From positions 1 to 64,000 of the forward strand of contig JACIXC010000011.1 in NCBI GenBank assembly GCA_014360655.1: DNA of 64,000 nucleotides, written 5' to 3'. The position numbers and the translations under genes were made by a program. The notes beneath the pieces are model-generated. The model worked only from the letters and a program-made list of their open reading frames with translations. It had not been told where the DNA came from and made no database searches. Within the stretch, counting starts at the first letter, position 1. Every line of letters starts with the position of its first letter. The DNA comes from Actinomycetota bacterium. GTDB lineage: Bacteria > Actinomycetota > Geothermincolia > Geothermincolales > RBG-13-55-18. This document shows positions 24,666 to 32,385 of this stretch, piece after piece.

Positions 24666-25817
24666 ATGGAAGAGAAGGGTCCCGCGCCGTTCGACTGGAC
24701 GGATGCCTGGGGCAGGTGGCAGAAGATGCAGGCTGAGGCCTACCGGGCGTGGATGGAGAGCTGGGGAGCTGCGCTATCCGGCTGGTTCTCCGGCCGGCCC
24801 GGCGCCGGCGAAGGGGGCGGAGAGGGTTCGGCGCAGGACGCCCTCTCCATATACCGGCGCTGGATGGATAACATGCGGGACATGGTGGACAGGTTCGTCC
24901 CGCCCGCGTCGGGGGTGGGACCGGAGACCTTTGCCAGGATGTTCCACGGCGCCGAGGTCTATTCCCGTCTCCATTCGCTCTGGATACAGATGTACGAGGA
25001 CTACCGCAAGGCGGCGGGCGAGGGCGGCGCTTACGACCCCGAGGCCGTGCGCGACCTGCTCGCGAGGTGGGGGGAGAGGTACCGCGAGATCGTGAACGAG
25101 GTGTTCGCCCCCGCCCTGCCGGAGCAGTTGCGGTGGATCGCCGAGCTTTACAGCGGGGATATACCCCTCACGGCCGGGGGCTTCATGCTGCACCTCTGGG
25201 CGCCCTGGGCGGGTTTCGCGCAGCGCATGGCGTCGAGGGGTGTGAACATGAAACAACCCTCGCCGCGGGAGGCGGTGGAGGTGTACGAGGAGTGGAGAAG
25301 GGCCTACGAGGAGAGCTTCGGCCGCCTGCTGCGGGCTCCCGTTATGGGCTACTACCGGGAATCCATGGAGAAATATACCAAGACCATGGATTCCCTCAAC
25401 GAGTTCGGCATCGTGCTCGCGCAGTTCTACGCCTACCTGCAGGGGGCGGGGGCCATGGGCTTCGAGAAGCTGCAGGAACGCCTGGCGGACATGGAAGGCA
25501 AGGGCGGGGGCGAACCCATGTCCTTCCGCGACTTTTACCGCCTATGGTGGCAGACCAACGAGGACATCTACGTGGAGCTCTTCCGCAGCGAGGAGTTCGC
25601 GCGCCTCCTGGGCCAGCTGGTGGACAAGGGCATGCAGTTCCGGGCCGCCTTCCGGGCTTACGTGGAGGAAGCCACCAAGGAGCTGCCCTTCCCCAACCGC
25701 ACGGAGATGGATTATCTCTACAGGACGGTGGACCGGCTGAAGCGCGAGGTGAGGCTCCTGAAGAGGGAGTTGGGCGGGTTGAAGGGCGGGGAAAAGCCCG
25801 CCGCGGGGGAGGGATGA
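24666..25817 (+). CDS. phaE: Class III PHA synthase subunit PhaE
   Basis: PhaE has no catalytic residues; it binds PhaC and is needed for polymerisation of (R)-3-hydroxyacyl-CoA. The 383-residue protein has the typical Trp-rich N-terminus (FDWTDAWGRWQKMQAEAYRA), a long helical middle and a C-terminal coiled coil (YLYRTVDRLKREVRLLKREL, about 350-370). GGTGAGGAGG precedes ATG 24666. Its stop overlaps the phaC start (ATGA), so the pair is translationally coupled. Confidence 0.85.
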   Translation: MEEKGPAPFDWTDAWGRWQKMQAEAYRAWMESWGAALSGWFSGRPGAGEGGGEGSAQDALSIYRRWMDNMRDMVDRFVPPASGVGPETFARMFHGAEVYSRLHSLWIQMYEDYRKAAGEGGAYDPEAVRDLLARWGERYREIVNEVFAPALPEQLRWIAELYSGDIPLTAGGFMLHLWAPWAGFAQRMASRGVNMKQPSPREAVEVYEEWRRAYEESFGRLLRAPVMGYYRESMEKYTKTMDSLNEFGIVLAQFYAYLQGAGAMGFEKLQERLADMEGKGGGEPMSFRDFYRLWWQTNEDIYVELFRSEEFARLLGQLVDKGMQFRAAFRAYVEEATKELPFPNRTEMDYLYRTVDRLKREVRLLKRELGGLKGGEKPAAGEG

Positions 25818-26998
25818 TCATGTTCCGGGAATTCCTCGATCCCAGTTTTTTCCTGAGCGAGCTTGAGGAGGTGAACCGCAAGCTGGTGAAGGGCGCCGAG
25901 ATACTCACCTCCATCCCCGAGGTGGACGTGGAGCCCACCCCCAAGGAGAAGGTCTTCGAGGAGGACAAGCTGCAGCTCTTCCATTACCTGCCGGGAGGCG
26001 AGGTGCGCTGCGAGGTGCCCCTGCTCATCTGCTATGCACTGGTAAACCGCCAGTACATGATGGACCTGCAGTCGGACCGCAGCCTCATCCGCAACCTGCT
26101 GGGCCAGGGGCTGGACATCTACATCATCGACTGGGGATACCCGGACCACGGTGACCGCTACGTCACACTGGACGATTACATCGACGTCTACCTGAACGAC
26201 TGCGTGGACTTCGTGCGCGAGCGCACGGGGTGCGAGAAGATAAACCTGCTGGGGGTGTGCCAGGGAGGCACCTTCACCGTCATCTATTCAGCCCTCTACC
26301 CGGAGAAGATACGCAACCTCATCACCATGGTCACCCCCATAGATTTCCACACCACGGACGGCCTACTCAACGTGTGGAGCAGGTACATGAACATCGACAA
26401 CATGGTGGACACGATGGGCATCATCCCGGGCGAGTTCATGAACGTGGGCTTTCTCATGCTCAAGCCCTTCCAGCTCATGGTGGACAAGTACGTGGGCCTC
26501 ATGGACAACCTGGACGACCCGGCCACGGTGGCAAACTTCGTGCGCATGGAGAAGTGGATCTTCGACAGCCCCGCACAGGCGGGGGAGGCGTACCGCAAGT
26601 TCCTGAAGGACCTCTACCAGGAGAACAAGCTGGTTAGGGGCGAGCTGGAGATCGGCGGCAGGCGCGTGGACCTGAAGAGGGTAACCATGCCGCTGCTGAA
26701 CATCTACGCCACCGAGGACCACCTGGTGCCGCCCGCCTGCTCCCTCCCGTTGAACGACCTGGTGGGGAGCGAGGACAAGACCCTGTACAGCTTTCCCGGA
26801 GGACATATCGGCATCTACGTGAGCTCGCGTTCCCAGAAGGAGCTGGCGCCGCGGGTGGCGTCCTGGCTCCTGGAGCGCTGCCCGCGGACGGTTGGGGTCG
26901 GCCGGGGGAGCGTGAAGGGGCCCGCGGCGGGAAAGGCGCGGACGGCCGGGAAGAAGGCGACGAAGGTCACGGCGAAGAAGGCGCCCGGGAAGCGCTAG
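25814..26998 (+). CDS. phaC: Class III PHA synthase catalytic subunit PhaC
   Basis: PhaC polymerises (R)-3-hydroxyacyl-CoA into polyhydroxyalkanoate granules. The alpha/beta-hydrolase fold has the nucleophile in LLGVCQGGTF (C149), the catalytic Asp in YATEDHLVPP (about 303) and the His in FPGGHIGIY (about 329). DIYIIDWGYPDHGDR is also typical of class III enzymes. The last 30 residues are an Ala/Lys-rich tail absent from most PhaC proteins. An alternative ATG is two codons downstream. Confidence 0.95.
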   Translation: MIMFREFLDPSFFLSELEEVNRKLVKGAEILTSIPEVDVEPTPKEKVFEEDKLQLFHYLPGGEVRCEVPLLICYALVNRQYMMDLQSDRSLIRNLLGQGLDIYIIDWGYPDHGDRYVTLDDYIDVYLNDCVDFVRERTGCEKINLLGVCQGGTFTVIYSALYPEKIRNLITMVTPIDFHTTDGLLNVWSRYMNIDNMVDTMGIIPGEFMNVGFLMLKPFQLMVDKYVGLMDNLDDPATVANFVRMEKWIFDSPAQAGEAYRKFLKDLYQENKLVRGELEIGGRRVDLKRVTMPLLNIYATEDHLVPPACSLPLNDLVGSEDKTLYSFPGGHIGIYVSSRSQKELAPRVASWLLERCPRTVGVGRGSVKGPAAGKARTAGKKATKVTAKKAPGKR

Positions 26999-27413
26999 GC
27001 GCCCCGGCGCCCCCGGCCGGGGCGATGGGGCTGCCGGGCAAGGGACCGCCCGGGGGGCGTTGCGCGCGTCACGGCAGCCGCTTTAAGGGTCTCGCGTGGG
27101 CGGTTGTGATGGTAGCGTGTCCCGCTCTCCCTCTCGTGCGGATATCATGCCGGCGGCACTTGAAACGAGGTCCGCACTCGCGTACGGGTCGTGATCGCGG
27201 ATCGGGGATGCGCGAAGTGGGGCGGCACTTGAAACGGAGCCCTTTCCTCGCGTACAAATATTGTGTAGCGGCTCCCGCGCGACGCAGTTGACCTCGGGCG
27301 CAAGCAAGGCCGCACGGGGAAGCACGGCACGGGGAGGGGGACGAAAGGCGCCGGCCGCGCGGGAAATCCTCCCGCAGGTAACCCGTCCATGCGCGCATGA
27401 GGGGAATGGGCTT
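26999..27413. other. Intergenic region between phaC and the sensor kinase
   Basis: This 415-base region holds an inverted repeat without T-run (27000-27007/27017-27024) just after phaC and two copies of GGCGGCACTTGAAACG at 27152-27167 and 27221-27236. The rest, up to the kinase start, shows no supported gene. Confidence 0.6.
27160..27258 (+). promoter_or_regulatory. Duplicated promoter-like element before the sensor kinase
   Basis: TTGAAA at 27160-27165 is followed after 17 bases by TAC at 27183. A second TTGAAA at 27229-27234 is followed after 18 bases by TACAAA (27253-27258). Both lie in a repeated context, GGCGGCACTTGAAACG...CTCGCGTAC. The second copy is the better promoter candidate. Confidence 0.4.
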
Positions 27414-28538
27414 TTGGAAAAGAACGCCGCCCGCAAGACGGCCGCTTTCGGGCAGATCGTTGGAAGAAGGCTGCGCCTCCCGCTTGTGTCTGCCCTGTGC
27501 GCCGTATGCTTTTTCCTCCTCTACTGGTTCCATTTCCTGCGGCGCAGCGATATCGTGTTCACCCATTTTTTCTACGTTCCCATCGTGCTCGGCGCCATGT
27601 GGTGGGACTGGAGGGGATACGCCGTCGCCCTCATCCTCACGCTGGCCCTGGTGGTGACCCACCTTCTCGGCGGGGTGGAGGAAGCCCTGTGGCCGGACCT
27701 GGCACGCTCCGCCTCCTTCCTGACGGTGGGCGCGGCGGTGGCCGCTTTGAGCCGCCGCCAGAGAAGGCTCCGGGGCGAGATCGCCGCCCATGCCCGCGAT
27801 CTGGAGGAGGCGGTGGAGCGGCGCACGAGGCAGCTGCACGAGAAGAACCGCGAGTTGGAGGCCTATGCCCACACCATCTCCCACGACCTTACGGCCCCCC
27901 TGGTGGTCATCCAGGGTTACGTGGAACTGCTGCAGGAGAAGGGCCACGAATCCCTGGGAGAGGAGGGGATGGCATACCTGCAGAGCATTGAGAAGGCGGC
28001 GGAGCGCATGCGGCGCATGACCAGATCCCTCCTGGATTACGCGCGGGCGGGGACAGCGGGCGGCGAAGAAACGGCCGATGCCGGGGAGGTGCTGGGGGAG
28101 GTTTTGGCGGAGAGGTCGCTCGACCTGGAAAGGGGAGGGGTGAAGGTGGAGGTCGCCGGGGACCTCCCGCGCGTAAGGACTAACCCCGACCGGCTGCAGC
28201 AGGTCTTCGCCAACCTCCTCGACAACGCCCTGAAATACGGAGGGGACAACCCGCATCCGCGCATCGCGGTGGGATGGCGCCCGGAGGGCGGGATGGCGTG
28301 TTTCTCCTTCCATGATAACGGGGTTGGCATCGACGAGGGGGACCTGGAGGAGGTCTTTCAGCCCTTCCGCCGTCTCTCCAACCGGGGGGAACCGGGACTG
28401 GGCATAGGCCTTTCCACCGTGAAGCGGCTGGTGGAAGGGTGGGGCGGTCGCGTGTGGGCGGACTCCTCGCCGGGCGAGGGGAGCACCTTCTACTTCACCG
28501 TTCCGCTTTGCGATGCCGTGGATGGCGGAGAGGAGTAG
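27414..28538 (+). CDS. Membrane sensor histidine kinase
   Basis: The N-terminus has three to four hydrophobic segments (about 20-100), with short loops and no visible large extracellular sensor. A coiled linker follows, then the HisKA box AYAHTISHDLTAPLVVIQGY with the phosphorylated His, N box NLLDNALKYGGD, G1 DNGVGID and G2 GLGIGLSTVKRL. Start TTG 27414 with GAGGGG is preferred; a much longer frame begins at 27261 but lacks a ribosome binding site. A response regulator lies at 29889, separated by a minus-strand gene, so pairing is plausible but not proven. Confidence 0.88.
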   Translation: MEKNAARKTAAFGQIVGRRLRLPLVSALCAVCFFLLYWFHFLRRSDIVFTHFFYVPIVLGAMWWDWRGYAVALILTLALVVTHLLGGVEEALWPDLARSASFLTVGAAVAALSRRQRRLRGEIAAHARDLEEAVERRTRQLHEKNRELEAYAHTISHDLTAPLVVIQGYVELLQEKGHESLGEEGMAYLQSIEKAAERMRRMTRSLLDYARAGTAGGEETADAGEVLGEVLAERSLDLERGGVKVEVAGDLPRVRTNPDRLQQVFANLLDNALKYGGDNPHPRIAVGWRPEGGMACFSFHDNGVGIDEGDLEEVFQPFRRLSNRGEPGLGIGLSTVKRLVEGWGGRVWADSSPGEGSTFYFTVPLCDAVDGGEE

Positions 28539-28759
28539 CCACGCCGGGGGCGCCGACGTCACGGGCGGCTGCCTGCGGGAGCGCGCGGGTTGTCGGCCGG
28601 AGCGTTATCGGACGCCCGTATCGCGCGGCCGCGGAACTGCACGGGAAAAGGGTCGGCCGCCGCGTTTTCCACCCCGCGCGTTTCGGGGCGCACCTACAGG
28701 CATGTTTTCCGGAAGATAATCGCGTTGCGACCCCCTAACACGCGTGACCCCCGGGACGT

Positions 28760-29623
28760 TCATGTATCCGCATGCGTGCTTACCGCATCCGTGTCTTCGG
28801 GACCGCGGCCGCAGAGCAGGGGGAGGAACGTCTCCAGGAAACGCCCCAGGTTGGCCAGCGCCAGGTCCCTGCCCCGCAGCAGCTCCTGCGCCCGTGAGAT
28901 GACCCCGGGGTCGCTGACCGATAGGTGGAAACGTTTCTCCCAGAGGTTACGCCGGGACTGGCCCCGGTAGCGGAGGAGCTTTTCCATGCCCACGAAATCG
29001 TGTCCCAGCTCGTCGCTGATGGCGCGGACGGCCATGCAGGGCACATCGGCCTGCATGGCCACCTGGGCGGCTGCGGCTCCCTCCATCTCCACGGCCAGCG
29101 CCTGGAAGACTTCCCCAAGATGGGAGCGCAGTTCCGGGTCAAGGACCACCTGGTCGCAGGTGAGGACCGGACCCAGGTGAAAGGGAAGGCCCGCCGCCCG
29201 GGCGGCGTCCGCCGCGAGCTCGAGCAGCCAATGCGGGGAGGTGAAGGTGGGGGAAAAGGCCACGCGCCCCTCCTCGTAGACTCCCGGGCCCGTGTTCCCG
29301 AAGCCGCCGGAGTGCGCCACTCCCACGTCACCGGGCAGCAGCGCGGTGGACAGCACAAGATCGCCGGCCCCGGTACGGGGAGTAAGCGCTCCCGCGGTGC
29401 CGCAGACCAGCAGGACCCACGGCCGGTACCTTTCCAGGAGGAGCATGGTCCCCGCGGCGGCCGCCACCTTGCCCACGCCGCATGTGAGCACGATTACCTC
29501 CTCGCCCGCGAACTCGCTCCGCTGCAGCCGCATGTGTCGCGGGGAGTCGCAGGAAACCGGCTCGGGGAGCGGAGGCGAGACGATGGAGGCCTCCTTCGGC
29601 GTGGCGAAAAGCAGTGCGATCAT
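28760..29623 (-). CDS. Nucleoside phosphorylase (MTA/SAH nucleosidase, PNP-UDP family)
   Basis: The 287-residue protein belongs to the PNP/UDP phosphorylase superfamily. It shows CGVGKVAAAAG near residue 49, VCGTAGAL (about 73), the substrate motif AVEMEGAAAAQVA (about 180), and ISDELGHDF with the catalytic Asp. Length and the short C-terminal extension resemble futalosine hydrolase or MTA/SAH nucleosidase proteins, but the substrate is not settled by sequence. It is transcribed alone. Confidence 0.82.
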   Translation of the reverse strand: MIALLFATPKEASIVSPPLPEPVSCDSPRHMRLQRSEFAGEEVIVLTCGVGKVAAAAGTMLLLERYRPWVLLVCGTAGALTPRTGAGDLVLSTALLPGDVGVAHSGGFGNTGPGVYEEGRVAFSPTFTSPHWLLELAADAARAAGLPFHLGPVLTCDQVVLDPELRSHLGEVFQALAVEMEGAAAAQVAMQADVPCMAVRAISDELGHDFVGMEKLLRYRGQSRRNLWEKRFHLSVSDPGVISRAQELLRGRDLALANLGRFLETFLPLLCGRGPEDTDAVSTHADT

Positions 29624-29888
29624 ACTCGTACCCCTTCCCTCGCGTTATCCCTGACCACATTAGGTTAACACAGGATGGAAGAATCGGGCGGGCGGGGAGG
29701 AAGGCCGTAACCGTCCTTTGCCGGAAGCCCGCGAGGTGTCCCGTGACCGTGGGCGGAGTGGATGCGGACCGCGGTGGTTACCCGGAACGATGCCGGGCCG
29801 GGAGATCCGCCGGAGGTGACGCTAAAGCCGGGGGGAGGTTGCGGACGAGAAATAACCGTGAGGAATCTGTCTTTTGGAGGTTGGCCGT

Positions 29889-30338
29889 ATGGCGGAGAAG
29901 GTCCTTATCGTAGACGACGACGCGACCATGGTAAACCTCCTCGCCACCGTTCTCGAGTTCGAGGGGTACGAGACTCGCAAGGCTCTTTCCGGAAAGGAAG
30001 CCCTGGAAAGCATAAACGGCGACCCCCCCGACGTCGTCCTCCTGGATATCATGATGCCGGGCATGGACGGCTTCGAGGTCCTGGCCAGGCTGCGGGGGGA
30101 TGTGAAGACGGAGAGGCTTCCCGTGATCATGCTCACGGCGAGGACGGAAGACAGGGACATCTTCGAGGGATGGAGGCGGGGGGCGGACGAGTACGTGACC
30201 AAGCCCTTCGATCCGCGTGAGCTGGTTCAGGCCATAAGGAGGGTGCTCGACCGTTCGTACGAGGAGAGGCTGGAGGAGCGGGCGCGTCACGTCGATTTCC
30301 TCCTGCAGCTGATACAGAAGATAGACGACCACGAGTGA
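29889..30338 (+). CDS. Response regulator, receiver domain only
   Basis: The 149-residue protein is one CheY-like receiver: IVDDD (acidic pocket, residues 7-11), LLDIMMPGMDGFEVLARL with the phosphorylated Asp, MLTART and KPFD with the conserved Lys. A short helical tail after about residue 123 has no DNA-binding domain. TTTTGGAGG precedes ATG 29889. It could receive phosphate from the kinase at 27414-28538. Confidence 0.92.
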   Translation: MAEKVLIVDDDATMVNLLATVLEFEGYETRKALSGKEALESINGDPPDVVLLDIMMPGMDGFEVLARLRGDVKTERLPVIMLTARTEDRDIFEGWRRGADEYVTKPFDPRELVQAIRRVLDRSYEERLEERARHVDFLLQLIQKIDDHE

Positions 30339-30392
30339 GAATCCCGGGGGGCGGGAAGGAGCCGCCGCGTCCTTGCCGCGGCTCCACCGCGG

Positions 30393-30956
30393 TCATTCCC
30401 ATCCTCCCTCGCAGAGCTCGCGGAACAGCTCCGGGTCTTCCGCCAGCTCACGCAGGGCGCGCAGCTCGTGCACCCGTAGCCTGCGCGCCGCCTGCCGCAC
30501 GTGGGCAAGGGCCGCCTCCCTTACCTTGCGGTGGGTCTGCGGGTAGAGTTCCCGCACCGCCATGTCAATTGCGTCCTCGAGCGAGAAGCCGGCCTGGCGC
30601 TTGCGTTGTGCGAGGGAGAAGACACGCGGGAAGTTGGCGATGACCTCCGATCGGCCCGTGCCGCCCCGGTTCGGGCCGGAAGGGGTGACCCTCCTGGCGC
30701 GCAGGGCCTCGACCAGCTCACCGTCTTCCGCCAGCTCGCGCAGGGCGCGCAGCGTGCCCCATCCCCTCTCCTCCTTCAGCCTTTCGAGAATGCACTGCGC
30801 CTCGTCCAGGACGTCCCTGTAGGCAAGGGGATACCTCTCCCGCGCGCATGATTCCAGGGAGTTCCGGATGGACGCGCCCTTTCCCACCAGGGTGAGGGAC
30901 CGCGAGAAAAGGTCCCTGTAATCGACGTTATCGACCAGGTGGATCTCATCGTCCAT
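30393..30956 (-). CDS. Unrecognised protein with an internal tandem duplication
   Basis: The 187-residue protein contains two similar halves. About residues 40-84 (RERYPLAYRDVLDEAQCILE then TLRALRELAEDGEL) resemble about 134-180 (RELYPQTHRKVREAALAHVR then ELRALRELAEDPEL). Both halves are helical. The middle has a Pro/Gly-rich linker. No family is recognised and there is no signal or membrane segment. A hairpin without T-run (30359-30366/30379-30386) lies between it and the converging response regulator gene. Confidence 0.6.
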   Translation of the reverse strand: MDDEIHLVDNVDYRDLFSRSLTLVGKGASIRNSLESCARERYPLAYRDVLDEAQCILERLKEERGWGTLRALRELAEDGELVEALRARRVTPSGPNRGGTGRSEVIANFPRVFSLAQRKRQAGFSLEDAIDMAVRELYPQTHRKVREAALAHVRQAARRLRVHELRALRELAEDPELFRELCEGGWE

Positions 30957-31150
30957 GATGCCATCTTACCATCGCTTACCCGCTATCGACCATGCGCGGC
31001 CAAAAGGCGATAATTAGGGGCGACGATCGGGGGCGACGCGGATAAGGCGGGAACGCCGCGGACGGCGGGGCCGGCCTGCGCGGCGCATCCAATGAGGAGC
31101 GAGCGGGTAAGACCGCCGGTCGCCGGTGAAGTGCTGGAGGTGCCGAGGAC

Positions 31151-32152
31151 ATGGGCGAGAGTGGAGCGGGACGCGGCGGCCGCAGGGCCCTGGTGCTTCT
31201 TTCCGGGGGACTGGACTCCATGCTCGCCGCGGAGCTGTTGCGGCGTTGCGGCGTCGAGGTGGTCGGCATCGCCTTCACCAGCCCCTTTTTCGGGAGCGCG
31301 AAGGCGGAGAAGGCCGCGGCATACCTCGGCCTTCCCCTGGTGGTCAGGGATATCACCGGGCCGCACCTGGAGGTGGTGAAGGCGCCCCGCTTCGGATACG
31401 GGAGGAACCTCAACCCCTGCATCGACTGCCACGCCCTCATGGTGGCGCAGGCCCTCGCGATGCTGCGGGAGCTCGAAGCCCACTTCATAGCCACGGGCGA
31501 GGTCTTGGGTGAGAGGCCGAAATCGCAGAACCGCAGAGCGCTCGACCTGGTGGCGAGCGCCTCGGGAGCGGGGGAGCTCCTGCTGCGCCCCCTATCGGCG
31601 CGCCTCCTTCCCGAGACGCTGCCGGAACGGGAGGGCTGGGTGCGGCGGGAGGAAATGCTGGATATCAGCGGGCGCTCGCGCCGCCGCCAGATGGAGCTGG
31701 CCGAGGCCTGGGGGATACGGGAGTACGAGACGCCCGCAGGGGGCTGCCTGCTCACCGACCCCGGCTTCAGCTCCCGCCTCCGGGAGCTCCTGGGCAGGGT
31801 CCCGGAGTGCGACCGCCGGGACGTGGAGCTGATCAAGCTGGGTCGGCAGGTGTGGAGAGGGAAGACGTTGCTGGTGCTGGGGCGCAGGCACGAGGAGAAC
31901 CTGCTCCTGCAGGAGACGGCCCTACCGAGCGACGTCCTGTGCAGGGAAAGGGATAGGCCCGGCCCCACCGCCCTCTTGAGGACCTTCCCGCGCGGGGCTT
32001 CCCCCAGTCCCGGCGACCTCGCCGAGGCCGCCCGCCTGCTGGGGATATATGGTAAAGGAAAGACACCCCTCGAGGTCGCCGATATTGTGGTCTACGACGG
32101 CGGGGAGCTGCCCGGGGATGACGGTGGCGGGCAGGCGGCGGGAGGCGCCTGA
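31151..32152 (+). CDS. PP-loop ATPase, ThiI/MnmA-like tRNA thiolation family
   Basis: The 333-residue protein has the PP-loop SGGLDSMLAAELL near the N-terminus, NPCIDCHALMV with a C-x2-C pair, TGEVLGERPKSQNRRAL and ETPAGGCLLTDP with a further Cys. These match the ThiI/MnmA-like group, in which ATP adenylates a uridine and a Cys persulfide donates sulfur. It lacks the N-terminal THUMP domain of classical ThiI and carries a C-terminal extension of about 120 residues. Confidence 0.75.
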   Translation: MGESGAGRGGRRALVLLSGGLDSMLAAELLRRCGVEVVGIAFTSPFFGSAKAEKAAAYLGLPLVVRDITGPHLEVVKAPRFGYGRNLNPCIDCHALMVAQALAMLRELEAHFIATGEVLGERPKSQNRRALDLVASASGAGELLLRPLSARLLPETLPEREGWVRREEMLDISGRSRRRQMELAEAWGIREYETPAGGCLLTDPGFSSRLRELLGRVPECDRRDVELIKLGRQVWRGKTLLVLGRRHEENLLLQETALPSDVLCRERDRPGPTALLRTFPRGASPSPGDLAEAARLLGIYGKGKTPLEVADIVVYDGGELPGDDGGGQAAGGA

Positions 32153-32201
32153 CGGCGGCGGGAAAACACGCACGGGGCCCATTTCCCGTACATGTGATAT
32201 A

Positions 32202-32230
32202 TTGCACAAGATATATAACTGTACTATAAT
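32202..32230 (+). promoter_or_regulatory. Promoter of leuS
   Basis: TTGCAC (32202-32207), a 17-base spacer and perfect TATAAT (32225-32230). The leader to the leuS start is about 150 bases. It can form several GC-rich hairpins, but the conserved T-box sequence was not found. Confidence 0.75.
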
Positions 32231-32385
32231 GGCGGCGCGCGGGAAGGGAGCAGGCGCGCAACCGCTTGCGCCGGTCCGCCGCATAAATTAACGTATCGTT
32301 TAGACGGCCCGCGGCGGCACGGGAGGCGATCGGGGCGTTGGGGGCTGTAAAGGTTTGACGAGACAGACTGCGGCGAGAGGTGAGC

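Noticed and set aside
27152-27240. CRISPR-like repeats (direct repeats ending in GAAAC)
   Set aside because: Only two copies of 16 bases with a spacer that is itself partly repeated, and no cas genes in the window.
31080-31150. A start for the PP-loop gene upstream of 31151
   Set aside because: The ATG at 31151 has a ribosome site and the PP-loop sits at normal distance from it.
32231-32385. T-box riboswitch in the leuS leader
   Set aside because: The conserved T-box sequence and a terminator with U-run are absent; the leader is only a GC-rich region.
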